Shown here: in pieces, positions 10,876 through 22,577 of the stretch
How positions within the stretch are numbered: position 1 is the first letter of the stretch
Layout of the letters: every line of letters begins with the position of its first letter
Assembly (NCBI GenBank): GCA_033398695.1
Contig: CM065801.1
Location: 51,966,358 to 52,030,357, forward strand
Reading direction: 5' to 3'
Origin: Orobanche coerulescens
Lineage: Eukaryota; Streptophyta; Magnoliopsida; Lamiales; Orobanchaceae
DNA length: 64,000 nt
Program-made: the position numbers and the translations under genes
Notes under the pieces: model-generated
The model's input: only the letters and a program-made list of their open reading frames with translations
Database searches by the model: none
What the model was told of the DNA's origin: nothing

Positions 10876-11700
10876 TACAAGTTAATTATATTTAATTTCT
10901 GTTTTAATTTTCTTCTTCCAAACATTAGGACAAAAATTAGAATAGAGATTAAAAACAAATAACTAAAATAGAAATCAAAATCAAAATTAACACATAAATT
11001 AGGATTGAAATTAAAAACAAAAATTAAAAATAAAATCTGAAAATAACAGGAATTAACAACAGAAATTAAAAACAAGAAATCAAAATAGAAATTAGAACTA
11101 AAAATCAAAACATAACACCAATTAAAAACAAAAATTAAAGTAGAAACTGGGCCAAAAATTAAAACAAAAATATAAAACAGAAATTGAAAACAAAAACTTA
11201 ACACTAAAAATATCAAGGACGGAAACAAGAACAAAAAGTTTAAAAAGAAAATAAAACAGAAACTAAAAATAAAAACTAATACATAACTCAAGGTGTGAAT
11301 TAAAATATAAATTAATAGCAAAAATTTAAGTTATATATTAAAACTGAAATTAGCAGAGAAATTAGAATAGAAATTAAAAATAGAAAATAAGAACATAAAT
11401 AAAAACAAAAAAAAAAGAAAATTAAAGATGAATTAAAAATTGGAAAAAGATATTAACATAAAAAATGTTAAGAAGATAAATAAAAATATAAATTCACAAA
11501 AGACATAAAAGATAAATTATAAACAAAAACTAAAAAAGAACTTAAGATTTAAGTTAGAATTAATTTAATAACAAAAATTAAAAATGTAGCCTGTAATAAC
11601 ACATTAATCAGAATAGAGTTTAAAAACAAAAATAAATAATAATACTAAAACAAAAACTAAAAGTAAATAATTAAAACATAATTCGGACATAATTACAAAA
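10876..11700. repeat. A-rich degenerate minisatellite
   Basis: About 820 bp of variants of ATTAAAAACAAAAATTAAAA. The long open frame on the minus strand here (hydrophobic, Phe/Leu/Ile-rich) is a by-product of the composition. Confidence 0.6.
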
Positions 11701-11779
11701 CCTGATTTCAGGGCTAGTGCTTACAAGGTCTCCCTCTACCGTCAATTTGTTGATGCCATTTTAGGTATAGGAATTATTC

Positions 11780-11929
11780 GGGCAGGGATCCCCTACAGTG
11801 CACAGCACCATGCTGTGCACTCCCTGCCCTCCGACCACACACACCCGCATGGGTGTGTGTGTGTGTGTGCCCCATCCGACGGACGGCAGTGCACAGCATG
11901 GTGCTGTGCACTGCAGGGGATCCCACTCC
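11780..11929. mobile_element. 150-bp palindromic Mutator-type MITE
   Basis: Flanked by perfect 9-bp duplications GAATTATTC (11771-11779 and 11930-11938), the Mutator size. The arms, 37 bp from GGGATCCCCT, differ at one base. Each arm is itself a palindrome (AGTGCACAGCA/TGCTGTGCACT), and the centre is an inverted CA/TG microsatellite, so nearly the whole element can fold. Confidence 0.8.
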
Positions 11930-12042
11930 GAATTATTCATGTAATAAGCGAAAATAAAAATGAGACCTGATTAGTGGTGAAAATAAAACACTTGATTTTG
12001 TTGAGAATATGTGGCAAAATATTGGGTTGAAATATTAGCAGT

Positions 12043-12217
12043 TGTTAAAGAAATAATATCCGTTGTGTGCCTAAGTCTGTTAGTTTATGGGCTTTCCTAG
12101 ATAGGATTTGGCTGAGGCCTGTTTGTATGTACTTCACCCTATTTAAGGGATCTCATTGATGGAATAATACAACGACTCTTGCCCTACTTTCTGTCTCAAG
12201 TTATTTTCCCTTCAACA
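12043..12217 (+). repeat. copia 5' LTR
   Basis: TGTTAAAG...TTCAACA, 175 bp. Differs from the 3' LTR at three transitions. Confidence 0.9.
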
Positions 12218-12230
12218 CGTTATCAGCACG
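12218..12230 (+). other. copia primer-binding site
   Basis: CGTTATCAGCACG directly after the LTR, a form seen in some plant copia elements. tRNA not assigned. Confidence 0.55.
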
Positions 12231-13388
12231 TAGTTCCCAACTGAGCAGAGAAAAAATCTCTCCCGATTTTCTACAAAATTCCGAAAAAAAAGAGGTATCG
12301 GCCGAGAAACCCTAATCCGCACCGCCGACGCCGCCGGACAAAATCTGCACCGAAATTAACCGAAGAAGACGAAACCCTAATTTTTACCTCTCTCGGACGA
12401 ACACACCCCCCTCTCTAATTCTCAGTGCATATCACTCGTCATATATACTGAAACATATACATACACACATAGAAACACGCCCTGAATTGGACGCACATAG
12501 TTGTTGCGATACTGGGCGGCGGCGGAGACTGCAGCGCACGGCTGTTGCCGGCGATGCGAAGCTGCAGCTTCTATGAACTCTGAAATGGAACTCGGGAATC
12601 GGGTATGTTTGGGCTTCAAATTGAGCGGCTGGATTGGATTTGGTTCTCAATCGGGAGTTATGGCTGGGACAGGCGGCGGTTGAAAGGCAAAAGTTTAAGG
12701 TGGACTGCTTGGACACGAATCAAAGTGGAATTCGGGTCGAATCATGGTGGAATTCTGCTGGAAATTGACACTCACACGGGAATCAAGACGATCCAAACGT
12801 TAATTGGAATGAAGATGGCAATTTACGAAATAAATTGACGGTATGCCTAGAAAAGAATCAGGTTTTTCCCATAAGGTACACAAATGCAAACCCTACTATT
12901 TGCGACATGCGCAATTTTACATGCTTTAATTTATTTTGTTGCATATTTATTCATAAATTTGTTATATTTATGCATATTTAATCAATTAAAGCATGATGCA
13001 TTAATAACTTCAATTAAATTAAAGTGAATTGCTTAAAGCAACTTGAATTAAATTAAATTCACAAGAATTAATATATATTGCGGCATAAGACACCTCTTTG
13101 ACTGTATTTATACGTGTATAGATATATTCTTAGGATTATATGTCTATATCTATAAATATACATATATTGTGCATACATATATAGATATGGCATGCAAATT
13201 AGGCTCCATCACTAGTAGACTTTCAGAGGACCTATTTCTACTGCCTATATCAACTCGAACCGTGATAAAGTAATTTCATTGGTAATCCTCAATAGCATCG
13301 AAAGTAATTTTGACCATATCTTGGTTCCAAAAAATAATAACGCTCCCATTATTGAAAATTTTATCATGGAAAGTACTCATGGTAAACT
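12231..13388 (+). other. copia untranslated leader
   Basis: About 1.1 kb between primer site and gag. The first part is GC-rich, the second AT-rich. No gene seen. Confidence 0.5.
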
Positions 13389-14360
13389 GTGAAAAATCAT
13401 TTTCCTTTTTCTTATATTAAGATAGCTTACCCAACTCGCCTCAAATTTGATATATTGGACTCAAAAGAGCTTGAGTACCATAGATGGGTCTCCTACATCG
13501 AGACCACATTTATCACTAAAGAATATAGTGGTACGCTCCTTAACACAACAGACCAAGTACCGTCTGACAAGATCAAAGCGAGTGCACTTATATTCCTTAG
13601 GTGACACATCGAACCCAGCTTGAGATGGAAATATCTACAGTTGAAAATCCCTCAAAGAACTGTGGGATGCCCGTAAGGGCTTATTTGGGAACATTCACGA
13701 CACTTTGCTCCCAGAGTTGACCGTGCAGTGGAATGAAATCCGCTTGCTTGAATATAAACGGATCAACGATTTCAACAAAGATATTCTCCGCCTCAAGGCA
13801 CGCCTAAATTTCTGTGGGAAGGACATCACAGAAGATGACATGATCCATAAAGTTTTTTCCACCTTCCCTACTTCCGCTCATATACTAACGAACCAGTATA
13901 GGCTGGAGTATGATAATAAACGCATCACTACCTTCAGTAAGCTAATCGGCCTACTGCAAGTGGCTGAAAGGCATAATGAAGTGCTAGTGAGCAATAATGT
14001 CAGGCCGATTGGGACAAAGAAATTTCCCAAGGCCAATTATGGCGAAGTGAAGGATGGAAACTACCCTAATGAATAGGGGACCGGACATGATAGGCTTCGT
14101 GGTCAAGGACGTGGGGGTTCTTCTAATGTAATTCGAAGATTTGGTGCTCCCGGCTCTACTAGACAAGGGAACCAAAAAACGCTTACCCATCTTGTCGCCT
14201 CTAAGGCTCGAGTTGGCAATGAACCGTGCTATCATTGTGGAGATGCTGGACATGGTACAAGAACCGCCATGCAAGCAAGCAAGTCACATCTCACTACAAG
14301 AAATATAGAGAGTCCAAAGAAAGGAGAACTCACAATATGGAGGAATATGATCTAGACAAG
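13389..14360 (+). pseudogene. copia gag remnant
   Basis: Fragments in order: LKFDILDSKELEYHRWVSYIE near 13440; then in a different frame LLPELTVQWNEIRLLEYKRI with FNKDILRLKARLNFCGKDIT (13705-14076), typical of the UBN2-type copia capsid; then a zinc knuckle CYHCGDAGHGTRTAMQASK near 14228-14285 that lacks its last Cys. A stop follows the Lys/Asn-rich linker and at least two frameshifts are needed to join the parts. The capsid protein would package element RNA. Confidence 0.75.
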
Positions 14361-14957
14361 CCCCCCTATGTCAATTTCACAGTCACCAATCGTCGAATTG
14401 AGTCATACGAGCCACAGTCTATAGACTGAATCTTAGTATTATGTTTACTTTCTCGTTTACATTTGGTATAGTTGCCTCAAGACGATTGTGTTGGTGTTTT
14501 ATTTTCAATAATGGCGTGATGCAACATTATTTCACGAACAAGATATTAATATTGCTTAAGTTGTATGATTAGCTTTATTTCGAAGTACTGAATATTGCTT
14601 GAATGCTAATGGTTCGAAATTTCTCTCTGTTCTAAGGAATGAATCGAGTAGAACTTGAATATTCTTAGAATTAGGCTTCTATTCATTGAATAAGTCGCCT
14701 ACCAAACCTCGGTAACTATGATGATTGGGTCATCCCAACTCATCAAAGGGCGAGGTAATGCTCAATTTTTGATGCCCAAATGGCACTTAATTACAAGTTA
14801 CCAATACTCTGTATGCACCTAGAGCCCTTCGAACCTTACCTAGCTTCAATAATATACGTAGTAATGGTTTCCAGATTGAAACCCACTGTGAGAATGGAAT
14901 AGAGTTTCTTTTATTAATTTTAATGAATATGGACGTAAACGCATTTTAGAATAACTC

Positions 14958-17720
14958 ATGAGTCAATCTAGTGGACTGTACCTCACTACTATTAGGTTTT
15001 TAAAAACCTATGTTGTCACCAACAATGTGCTTTGGGACATAGACTCATATAGGCTTTGGCACGATAGACTAGGTCATCCTGGTCGAAGTATAATAATCCA
15101 TATACTAAAGAACTTGTACGTACATCATTACTTTTCGAGTGAAAATGTGGCAACAACTCAACATAAAGCACAATGTTGACGTTAATCGTGTTATGTCATC
15201 CAAAGAACCAGATGCATATCAAATGCCCACCACTTAGTGTTGCAAAGCCTGCTCTTTAGCCAAAGTAGGAGCGAGACCTTCCTACGCTAAAGAAACAAAA
15301 GCAAACATTCAATTCTTACACTGAATATAAGGAGATATTTGTGGATCCATCCACCTAATATGCGGACCATTTATGTTTTTATGGTTTTGATGGATTCTCC
15401 GACATATTGGTCACATGTCGCTCTCCTGTCCACTAAAACTGCTGCAGAACTTCCAAAATAATTTATAAGGACTCACCTCCCTTATCACATCTAAAGGACT
15501 CGATGATGTTGGAGAGTTCACATCAAAAAGTATTTGATGTTTATTGCATGATAGAGATTAATGAATAGTATCTCGTCCCATGTGCATATGAAAGGTCTCA
15601 CATAAACCACCTTCTAAAGAATATGTATGGTGATTATGTCATTGGTTCCGCATATCAATTTGTATATATTTTGCCTGGGATTATGCAATATTGCACGCAA
15701 CTCTACTTAAATCCTTCATTCTTAGACCTTTTGCTAACCAATTAGTTTATGCGTACCAGTTGGTAATTGGATAGCCTGATTTTTATATTTTGGACCCCGA
15801 CGGACTTGAGTGCCAATTGCGCATATTTGGTTACGCATTATATGTGCCTTCTGCGCCCCACAACGCATCGGTCTTTAGAAACGATTAAGTATTCACGTTG
15901 GATAAGAATCTCCAGACGTTTATCCGCTATTTAGAACCTTCACAGTGATCTCTTTACCGCACGATTTGCGGATTGTCACTTTAATGAGACAACCTTCCCG
16001 TCGTTAGGGGGAGGAGAGAAAATGTAATTTCTCTGGGAACGACAGGAATTGTCATGGTATCTCCATTTTGTCTCATTATGATCCCCGAACTTCACAATGG
16101 GACCGTGAAGCACAAAGAACACTCGATCTTCAGGATGTAGCAGATTCGATGCCTGATGCATTTACTGATATCGTTCAAGTGACAAGATCTCACATTACAG
16201 CTGCAAATGTGCCTGTAAGGTTAGAAGTCCCCTCCAAGGGGCACATCACCAATGAACTGGGTGATGCAACCGCACTTGGTGGAGGTGTGGTTGAGGCCGT
16301 GGCTCCCTGCGAAGGAAAGGGTGGAAGCCACATGGTTCGACTAAATACTCACCCAAGTAAGAGGTATAGTATGGCATAAATTATATGTTAACCATCAATG
16401 AACTCGTTTCATGAGATCATGCTTGATTTTATTATGTCCATGAATCATGACGAGGGGGACGCCCCGAAGATATGATTCAGAAAATCAAGAATCTCGATGA
16501 AATTATGAGGGTGTGGCCTGATCAACCACCCACTTTGATGACATGTCATGAATCATAAAGTACGATGATGTCGAACCCCGCTCAGTTGGATGAAATCAAC
16601 ATTGGCCTATAAGAAAAATATTCCAGGTAGAACTAGATTATCCGACAAAGAGACATGTATTTGGTGTGGGTAGTGCTAACCTACCCAAGTGTAAAGCCTA
16701 TAAGACATAAATGAACCTTTGTCGTAAAGCGTAGTGAGAATATAGAGTCCTAATGTACAAGGTTCACGAAGTAATGCTTCTCACAACGCCTTGGAATTGG
16801 TTACGAGGAAATGTACTCCCACGTATACGTATCCGCTATTTGATTAACATAGTAATTTCCGAGGGACTGGAAATGCAGCCAATAGATGTGGTTACTACGT
16901 ATCTCTATGGGGATCTAGATACGGAGATATATATGGAAGTGCCCGATGGCATTTCATTACCCAAATCAAGTGACTCTAGACCACAGAGTGCGTATGAAAT
17001 TTGATTGAAACGCTCAACTTTACGGTTTTGAAACAATCCTTAAGGGTGTGGTATAACCGTCTAAGTGACTACTTGATTGGGAAGGGATAAAAGAACGATG
17101 AACGGTGTCCCTGCGTCTTCACAAATAAGTTCCGGATTCATGATCATCGCAATGTACGCCGATGACATGAACATAATCGGTCTTGATGAAATAAGAGAAA
17201 CCAACGGATACCGAAAATCTGAGTTTGAGATGAAAGATCTTGGGAAAACTCGGTTCTGTCGAGGCATTGACAGAGACATAGAGTTTGTGGAATTCTTTCC
17301 ACCGGTCTTCCTATGTCCAGAAGTTTCTCAGGCACTTTAACATGGACAAGGTAAACCCAACTAGCACCCCATGACAGGTCGAACATTTGGATGCAAAGGA
17401 AAGATCCATTTCGTCTTAACGAAAGTGTCGAAGAGCTTTGGGAGCTGAAATTCCCTACTTGAGTGCAATAGCGCATTATTATACTTAGCTCAATGTACAC
17501 GACCTGCTATCACTCCTCAGTTAATCCGCTGACTAGATTTAGTTCAGCATCGACGCAACATCAATGGAATGGTATCAAGGATATCTTCTGATACTTAAAA
17601 GAAACCATTGATTTGGGACTATTCTTTCCCTACAACCAGGCAAAGGAAGCTGCTTACGAAAAGGCAAATGCTAAAGTAAATGCTGGTGCCGAAGCAACTA
17701 CCACAAACTATGTGTTGGTA
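14958..17720 (+). pseudogene. copia integrase, RT and RNase H remnants
   Basis: The pre-integrase motif WHDRLGHPGRS is at about 15055-15090. A mutilated integrase core spans about 15330-15960, including an EFTSKS-like strand. RT is at 16753-17004 (ISEGLEMQPIDVVTTYLYGDLDTEIYMEVPDG) and 17077-17340, with the active-site strand IIAMYADDMNII intact. RNase H traces run to about 17720. Frames change repeatedly and stops are dense, yet order and spacing are those of Ty1/copia pol. The protease between gag and integrase (14430-14950) is not recognisable. Confidence 0.8.
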
Positions 17721-17989
17721 TGACTTGCTTATGTTTTGGAAATCGAGTAAGCAAATTCCTTTTGGCTACCTCATCGAATCACGACAAGATTATTGCTTTG
17801 CATGAATCAATCCGTGAGTGTACATGATTAAGAACTGTCATTCTACACGTGTGAGGAACTAGCTGTTAAGTACTGCCACTGATGAGCATACTTACATTTA
17901 TGAACATGATGTAACTTGTAAATCCCCTTGATTGATGGAATGATCATAACGGGAAATATGTGAGATATAACGTAACATACTCACATAGG

Positions 17990-18588
17990 TTGCACTCTTT
18001 TCCTTAGACCAAGGTTTATTTTTCCCACTGGGTTTTGTTACTTGGCAAGGTTTTTAACGAGGCAACGATATATGAATGTAAGCATTAGGGGGAGCTGTAG
18101 AGTTTTCCAACTTCCGAGATTGATGTAAAGATCACAAGGAAATGATGATTATAAAGAAACTTAATCACATGTGTTGTACTCTTTTCTTTGACCAAGGTTC
18201 ATTTTCTCCCATTGGGTTTTGTTACTTGGCGAAGTTTTTAATGAGGCAACAACTACTTGATTGATGTACAAATCAGGGGGAGATGTAGACTTGAGGGGGA
18301 GTTTTATATCTACAACGTACGTTATACTCTTTTCCTTCCAAGGATCATTTTTTCCACAGGGTTTTTATCACTTGGAAAGGTTTTTAACGAGGTAACAAGA
18401 TGTACGATTTTAGGGATCGATGGAATGGTCACCTCAGTAGCGCTATGATCAAATATAACGATCATATGAGAGGATAGATTCAAAGAACGAAGTCTAAACT
18501 TGATGTGTCTAGATGTTGTACTCTTTTCCCTACGATCATGACATTTTTCCCAATGGGTTTTTGCTTGACGAGGTTTTAACGAGGCAAC
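17990..18588 (+). repeat. Four ~78-bp repeats in copia 3' UTR
   Basis: Copies at about 17990-18066, 18173-18251, 18321-18396 and 18514-18588 share TACTCTTTTCC, a CCAAGG/CATTTTTCCCA centre and TTTTTAACGAGGCAAC ends. Between them lie extra purine tracts of the AGGGGGAG type (18086, 18275, 18292). Confidence 0.75.
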
Positions 18589-18610
18589 ATGACATGCGCT
18601 TGTAGACTAG

Positions 18611-18623
18611 GCATAAGGGGGAG
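18611..18623 (+). other. copia polypurine tract
   Basis: Purine-rich tract with AGGGGGAG immediately before the 3' LTR start at 18624, the normal plus-strand priming site. Confidence 0.75.
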
Positions 18624-18798
18624 TGTTAAAGGAATAATACCCGTTGTGTGCCTAAGTCTGTTAGTTTATGGGCTTTCCTAGATAGGATTTGGCTGAGGCC
18701 TGTTTGTATGTACTTCACCCTATTTAAGGGATCTCATTGATGGAATAATACAACGACTCTTGCCCTACTTTCTGTTTCAAGTTATTTTCCCTTCAACA
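18624..18798 (+). repeat. copia 3' LTR
   Basis: 175 bp, TGTTAAAG...TTCAACA, followed by the right TSD GTAGT. Confidence 0.9.
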
Positions 18799-18990
18799 GT
18801 AGTATATATAAATATGGAATTAATAAATTTATCCTGAATATGTGGGCCAAATAAAACACTCCTAATTTATTTATGAAAATAACTCACATTATAATATTTT
18901 ATATCTATTAATAAAATAAAATACGATTTTTGACAACTCCTTAACACTTTTTTTTCAAACTTCAAAAACTCTACATGAATATTCGCTCGG
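18799..18990. other. AT-rich spacer
   Basis: No gene or repeat structure recognised between the copia TSD and the start of LINE homology. Confidence 0.4.
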
Positions 18991-21698
18991 ATGCTTGGTA
19001 CATTTCTTCAGCGGGAGGAGGTGTGGACGTTGGAAGAGATTAAAAGGCGTCTACGGGAGCTTGATATGTTTCACCAACGTTATTTGAAACAGAAATTGCG
19101 TAGTAATTGGGCGTTGCATGGGGATGACAACACTAGATATTTTCACGGTTGTATTAATAAACGTAAGGCGGCTAATTATTTTCCTGGTTTGATGGTTAAT
19201 GGGGTTTGGGAATGGAAGCCTCATATTATTAAACGGGAGGTGCTTAGATTTTTTTCGAGATAAGTTCAAGGAGAATATGATACGTAGACCCAAGCTATTA
19301 TGTTATGGGTTGAAGAAGTTAACTCAGCAGGATAACGAAGGATTAATTATGGGTTTTTCGGCTCAAGAGGTTAAAAGTGCGGTTTTTGATTGTGGAGCAT
19401 ATAAAGCGCCCGGGCCAGACGGTTTTAACTTTCGGTTTATCAGGACTTTTTGGGATTTGTTCGAGAATGATTTCTTGGATATAATGCAACATTTTCACAG
19501 AGTCGGGAGATTTAGTACGGGGGTTGGGTCTTCGTTTACTACGTTGATTCCCAAGGTGAGTGATCCGTCTCTTCTTGGGGATTTTAGACCGATTAATCTC
19601 ATAGGGTGTGTTAGTAAGGTTGTCTCCAAAGTGTTAGCGAATCGACTGAAGATGGTCATGAGTAGTGTTGTTTCAGAGCACCAGTCGGTATTTTTGACAG
19701 GGAGGTATATTTTAGATGGTCCTTTGATGACAAATGAGGTGATAGCGTGGGCAAAAAAGCGAGATAAAAAAATGTTTTTGTTCAAAATTGACTTTGATAA
19801 AGCATATGATAATGTGAATAGGGAGTTTTTATTATCGGTGCTGAATCAAATGGATTTTCCTCCGTTATGGTGTGAGTGGATTCTCGGTATTTTGGTGTCG
19901 GCTAGATCTTCAGTTCTGGTGAATGGGTCACCAACCTTCGAGTTCGGCTGCCAAAAAGGTATTTGTCAGGGAGACCCGTTATCGCCTTTTTTTTCCTTAT
20001 TTTGATGGAGGCGTTTTCGGGTTTGATGAAAAAGGCGTGTGACATAGGAGCTTTTGATGGTTTACGGCTGCCTAATGATGGTCCAGTTTTATCGCATCTG
20101 TTATATGCAAACGACGCGATGTTGATGGGGGAATGGTCTACTGTAAATTTCGTGAATATGAAAAGGATTCTCAGAATTTTCTATTTGTGTTCCGGATTGA
20201 AAATTAACTTACATAAATTGGTTTTGTGTGGTGTTGGTGTGGATAACGAAGAAATTAAGTTCGAGGCCGATTCTTTGGGGTGCAAACCAGGAAATATTCC
20301 GTTCGTGTACTTGGGCATCAATGTCGGGGCAAATATGAATAGAATTTCGAATTGGGATCCAGTTGTGAAAACATTCAAGAAGAGGCTCTCAAAATGGAAA
20401 GCGAACACTTTGTCTATTGCCGGTCGATTGACGTTAATCAAATCAGTTTTAGATAGTTTGCCCACATATTATTTTTCCCTTTTCAAGGCGCCTATGAAGG
20501 TTATCAATAATTTGGAAAGATTAATGAGACGGTTTTTGTGGGGTGGGTCAGATGAAGTTAAAAAGATAAGTTAGGTAGCGTGGGACACTGTTACTAAGGA
20601 TATAGGAGATGGAGGTTTGGGAATAGCTAAATTAGAGTTGAATAATAATGCGTTGATAGGTAAGTGGTTACGGAGGTTTCTTAATGAACTGCAGGCGATG
20701 TGGCGAAGAGTGATTGTTTCTATTCACGGTTCTAGTCGTAGTTGGGGAGTGGCGCCGGTTTATAATACAATTTCGGGGGTGTGGAAGAATTGTGTTACTT
20801 TTTGGAACAAATATAAGGTAGAGGGTGTTGTGTTTAACAGGATGATTAAGGGGAAAGTTGGAAACAGGGGGCAGATTCGTTTTTGGTTAGATACGTGGTT
20901 GGGTTCAAAACCGTTAAAGGATATATTTCCGGGTTTGTTCAATCTTGAAAAGAACAAACGGATTGTTGTGTCTGGTCGTCTAAAGGTCGTAAGGAATGTC
21001 CGGGTTATTTGTTGGGATTGGAGTCGTGCTCCATTTACTTCATAAGAGATGGATTGTAAACATAATTTGGAGGAGTTATTGCAAGAGGTTCAATTGGTAG
21101 ATAGACAAGATGGGTGGGTTTGGTGTGATGGAAGGGCCGATGGTTTTACAGTGGCTTCGGTTAAGAACTGGATGCGAGGGCCGCAGTCTAGTGTTGGAAG
21201 GTTTGGCTTTAGGTGGAGTAAGTGGGTTCCAAATAAGTGTAACATATTCATGTGGCGTGCTTATTTAGATCGTCTTCCCACTAAGATGGTTGAGAAGAAA
21301 CATTACGGTGGATAATCAATCATGCGCCTGGTGCGAGAACAATGAAGAAACAATTGAACATATTCTTACATGTTGTGGTATTTCAGCGGGAATATGGAAT
21401 GCATTATCTAGATGGTGCAGGATTCCAGGTATGTTTCGCCTTTCACGTTCACGACTTGGTGGAAATGCATGAGCATTGTGGTGCGTCTGGAATTAAGAAG
21501 ATGGTTCTTCATGGGATTATAATAATCGCGTGTTGGAGGATATGGAGAGCAAGGAATGAAAAAATTTTCTCGAATAAGGATCCTAACGTCGTGGAGATGG
21601 TAGCGGATATCAAGACCTTGGGATTTCTTTGGCATAAACATAGGTTTAAACAAGGGGTAGTGGATTGGGATAGGTGTTGTACGTTTGATTTGATATAA
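18991..21698 (+). pseudogene. LINE ORF2: reverse transcriptase and zf-RVT
   Basis: Pieces in order: a pre-RT segment (NWALHGDDNTRYFH); RT with YKAPGPDGF, FRPINLIGC, FKIDFDKAYDNV and [11 protein letters not shown]; the active site reads YAND (20104-20115), where YADD is required; then a C-terminal zf-RVT with WRAYLDRLPTK and CAWCENNEETIEHILTC. Frameshifts fall in T-runs near 19255 and 19995 and near 21300. Stops lie at 20572 (probable Trp lost) and 21043. Reverse transcriptase would prime cDNA on nicked target DNA; this copy is dead by both the catalytic change and the breaks. Confidence 0.88.
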
Positions 21699-21801
21699 TT
21701 ATTGTGTATTTTTCTGGATTTCGGTTTGCTGTTTCCACCTTGGTGATAGCTTGCCTTTGTCGGTGGTTTAATGAAAGTCAATTTTCAAAAAAAAAAAAAA
21801 A
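18991..21801 (+). mobile_element. 5'-truncated LINE (L1-type)
   Basis: Starts inside ORF2, with no endonuclease domain in the window, and ends in a 15-A tail (21787-21801). No target-site duplication was found. Right of the tail the sequence goes straight into the arm of a foldback element lacking its outermost bases, so the LINE may have inserted there or replaced them. Confidence 0.85.
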
Positions 21802-22574
21802 TAGTAATATCCTTTTCTGCCCCAAGTTTAGTAACAACTCTTTTGATACCCAAATTGTCGAATTTGACCTTTACTCGAATAAATTCGAGTCATTTGTTAT
21901 AATTTCGAGTAACATATTTTCGAGTCAATTGTACAAAATATACACTATCGAAAAAGGTTGACAATCGGGCAACACAATTACATAATCGAGTTACCCGAAT
22001 CTGGGTTATCAAATAAGATACGAGTCTCGTAACAAAATCGGGTACTCGAATTTCTGATTCGGATAACTCGAATCAGATTCGAGTAACCCGAATCTGATTC
22101 GAGTTATCCGAATCAGAAATTCGAGTAACACTACACATGCACGTGCACATGCACACGCTGACTTTTGGAATTAACACTCCCCATGCACATCAATTCGAGT
22201 AACATGTTTTTTTTTCTTTTTTTTTTTCCTTTCTGCCGCATTCGGGTGAGCTTTTTTTTTCCTTTTTTTTTTTTCTTTTTCCTTTCATTCGGGTAACATG
22301 TTCTTTTTTTCTTTTTTTTCCCTTTCTGCCGCATTCAGGTGAGCTTTTTTTTTTCTTTTTTTTTTTACTTTTTCCTTTCTTTTTTTCCCTTTTTAAGTTA
22401 TTACTCGAAATTGACACAAATTTCGGAATTGACTCGAAATTATATTACTCGAAATTACAATATATGACTCGAATTTATTCGAGTAAAGGTCAATTTCGAT
22501 AATTTGGGTATCAAAAGAATTATTACTAAATTTGAGACAAAAAAATATTACTATATATAAATGAGTAAAACAAG
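21802..22574. repeat. Foldback element, copy 1 (left end truncated)
   Basis: About 90 bp at the left (TAGTAATATCC..CTCGAATAAATTCGAGTCA) is the inverted complement of the right arm. The right arm extends further (to AAAACAAG, 22574) than the left, whose outer end is replaced by the LINE tail. The centre holds T-rich tracts and repeated CGAGTAAC/GTTACTCG sites. Lys-rich open frames here are artefacts. Confidence 0.75.
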
Positions 22575-22577
22575 TTA

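Larger units (their letters stand above)
12043..18798 (+). mobile_element. Ty1/copia retrotransposon, coding decayed
   Basis: 6756 bp with 175-bp LTRs, a primer site, a polypurine tract and flanking 5-mers GCAGT (12038-12042) and GTAGT (18799-18803), matching at 4 of 5. The LTRs differ at only 3 positions by eye. Inside are gag, integrase, reverse transcriptase and RNase H pieces in copia order, broken in many places. A 3' untranslated region with four copies of an approximately 78-bp repeat precedes the 3' LTR. Confidence 0.9.

Noticed and set aside
10866..11321. Long hydrophobic open frame on the minus strand
   Set aside because: Produced by A-rich repeats; no domain, no start context, no conservation signal.
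22131..22417. Lys-rich open frames on the minus strand
   Set aside because: Encoded by poly(T)/C tracts in the centre of a foldback element.
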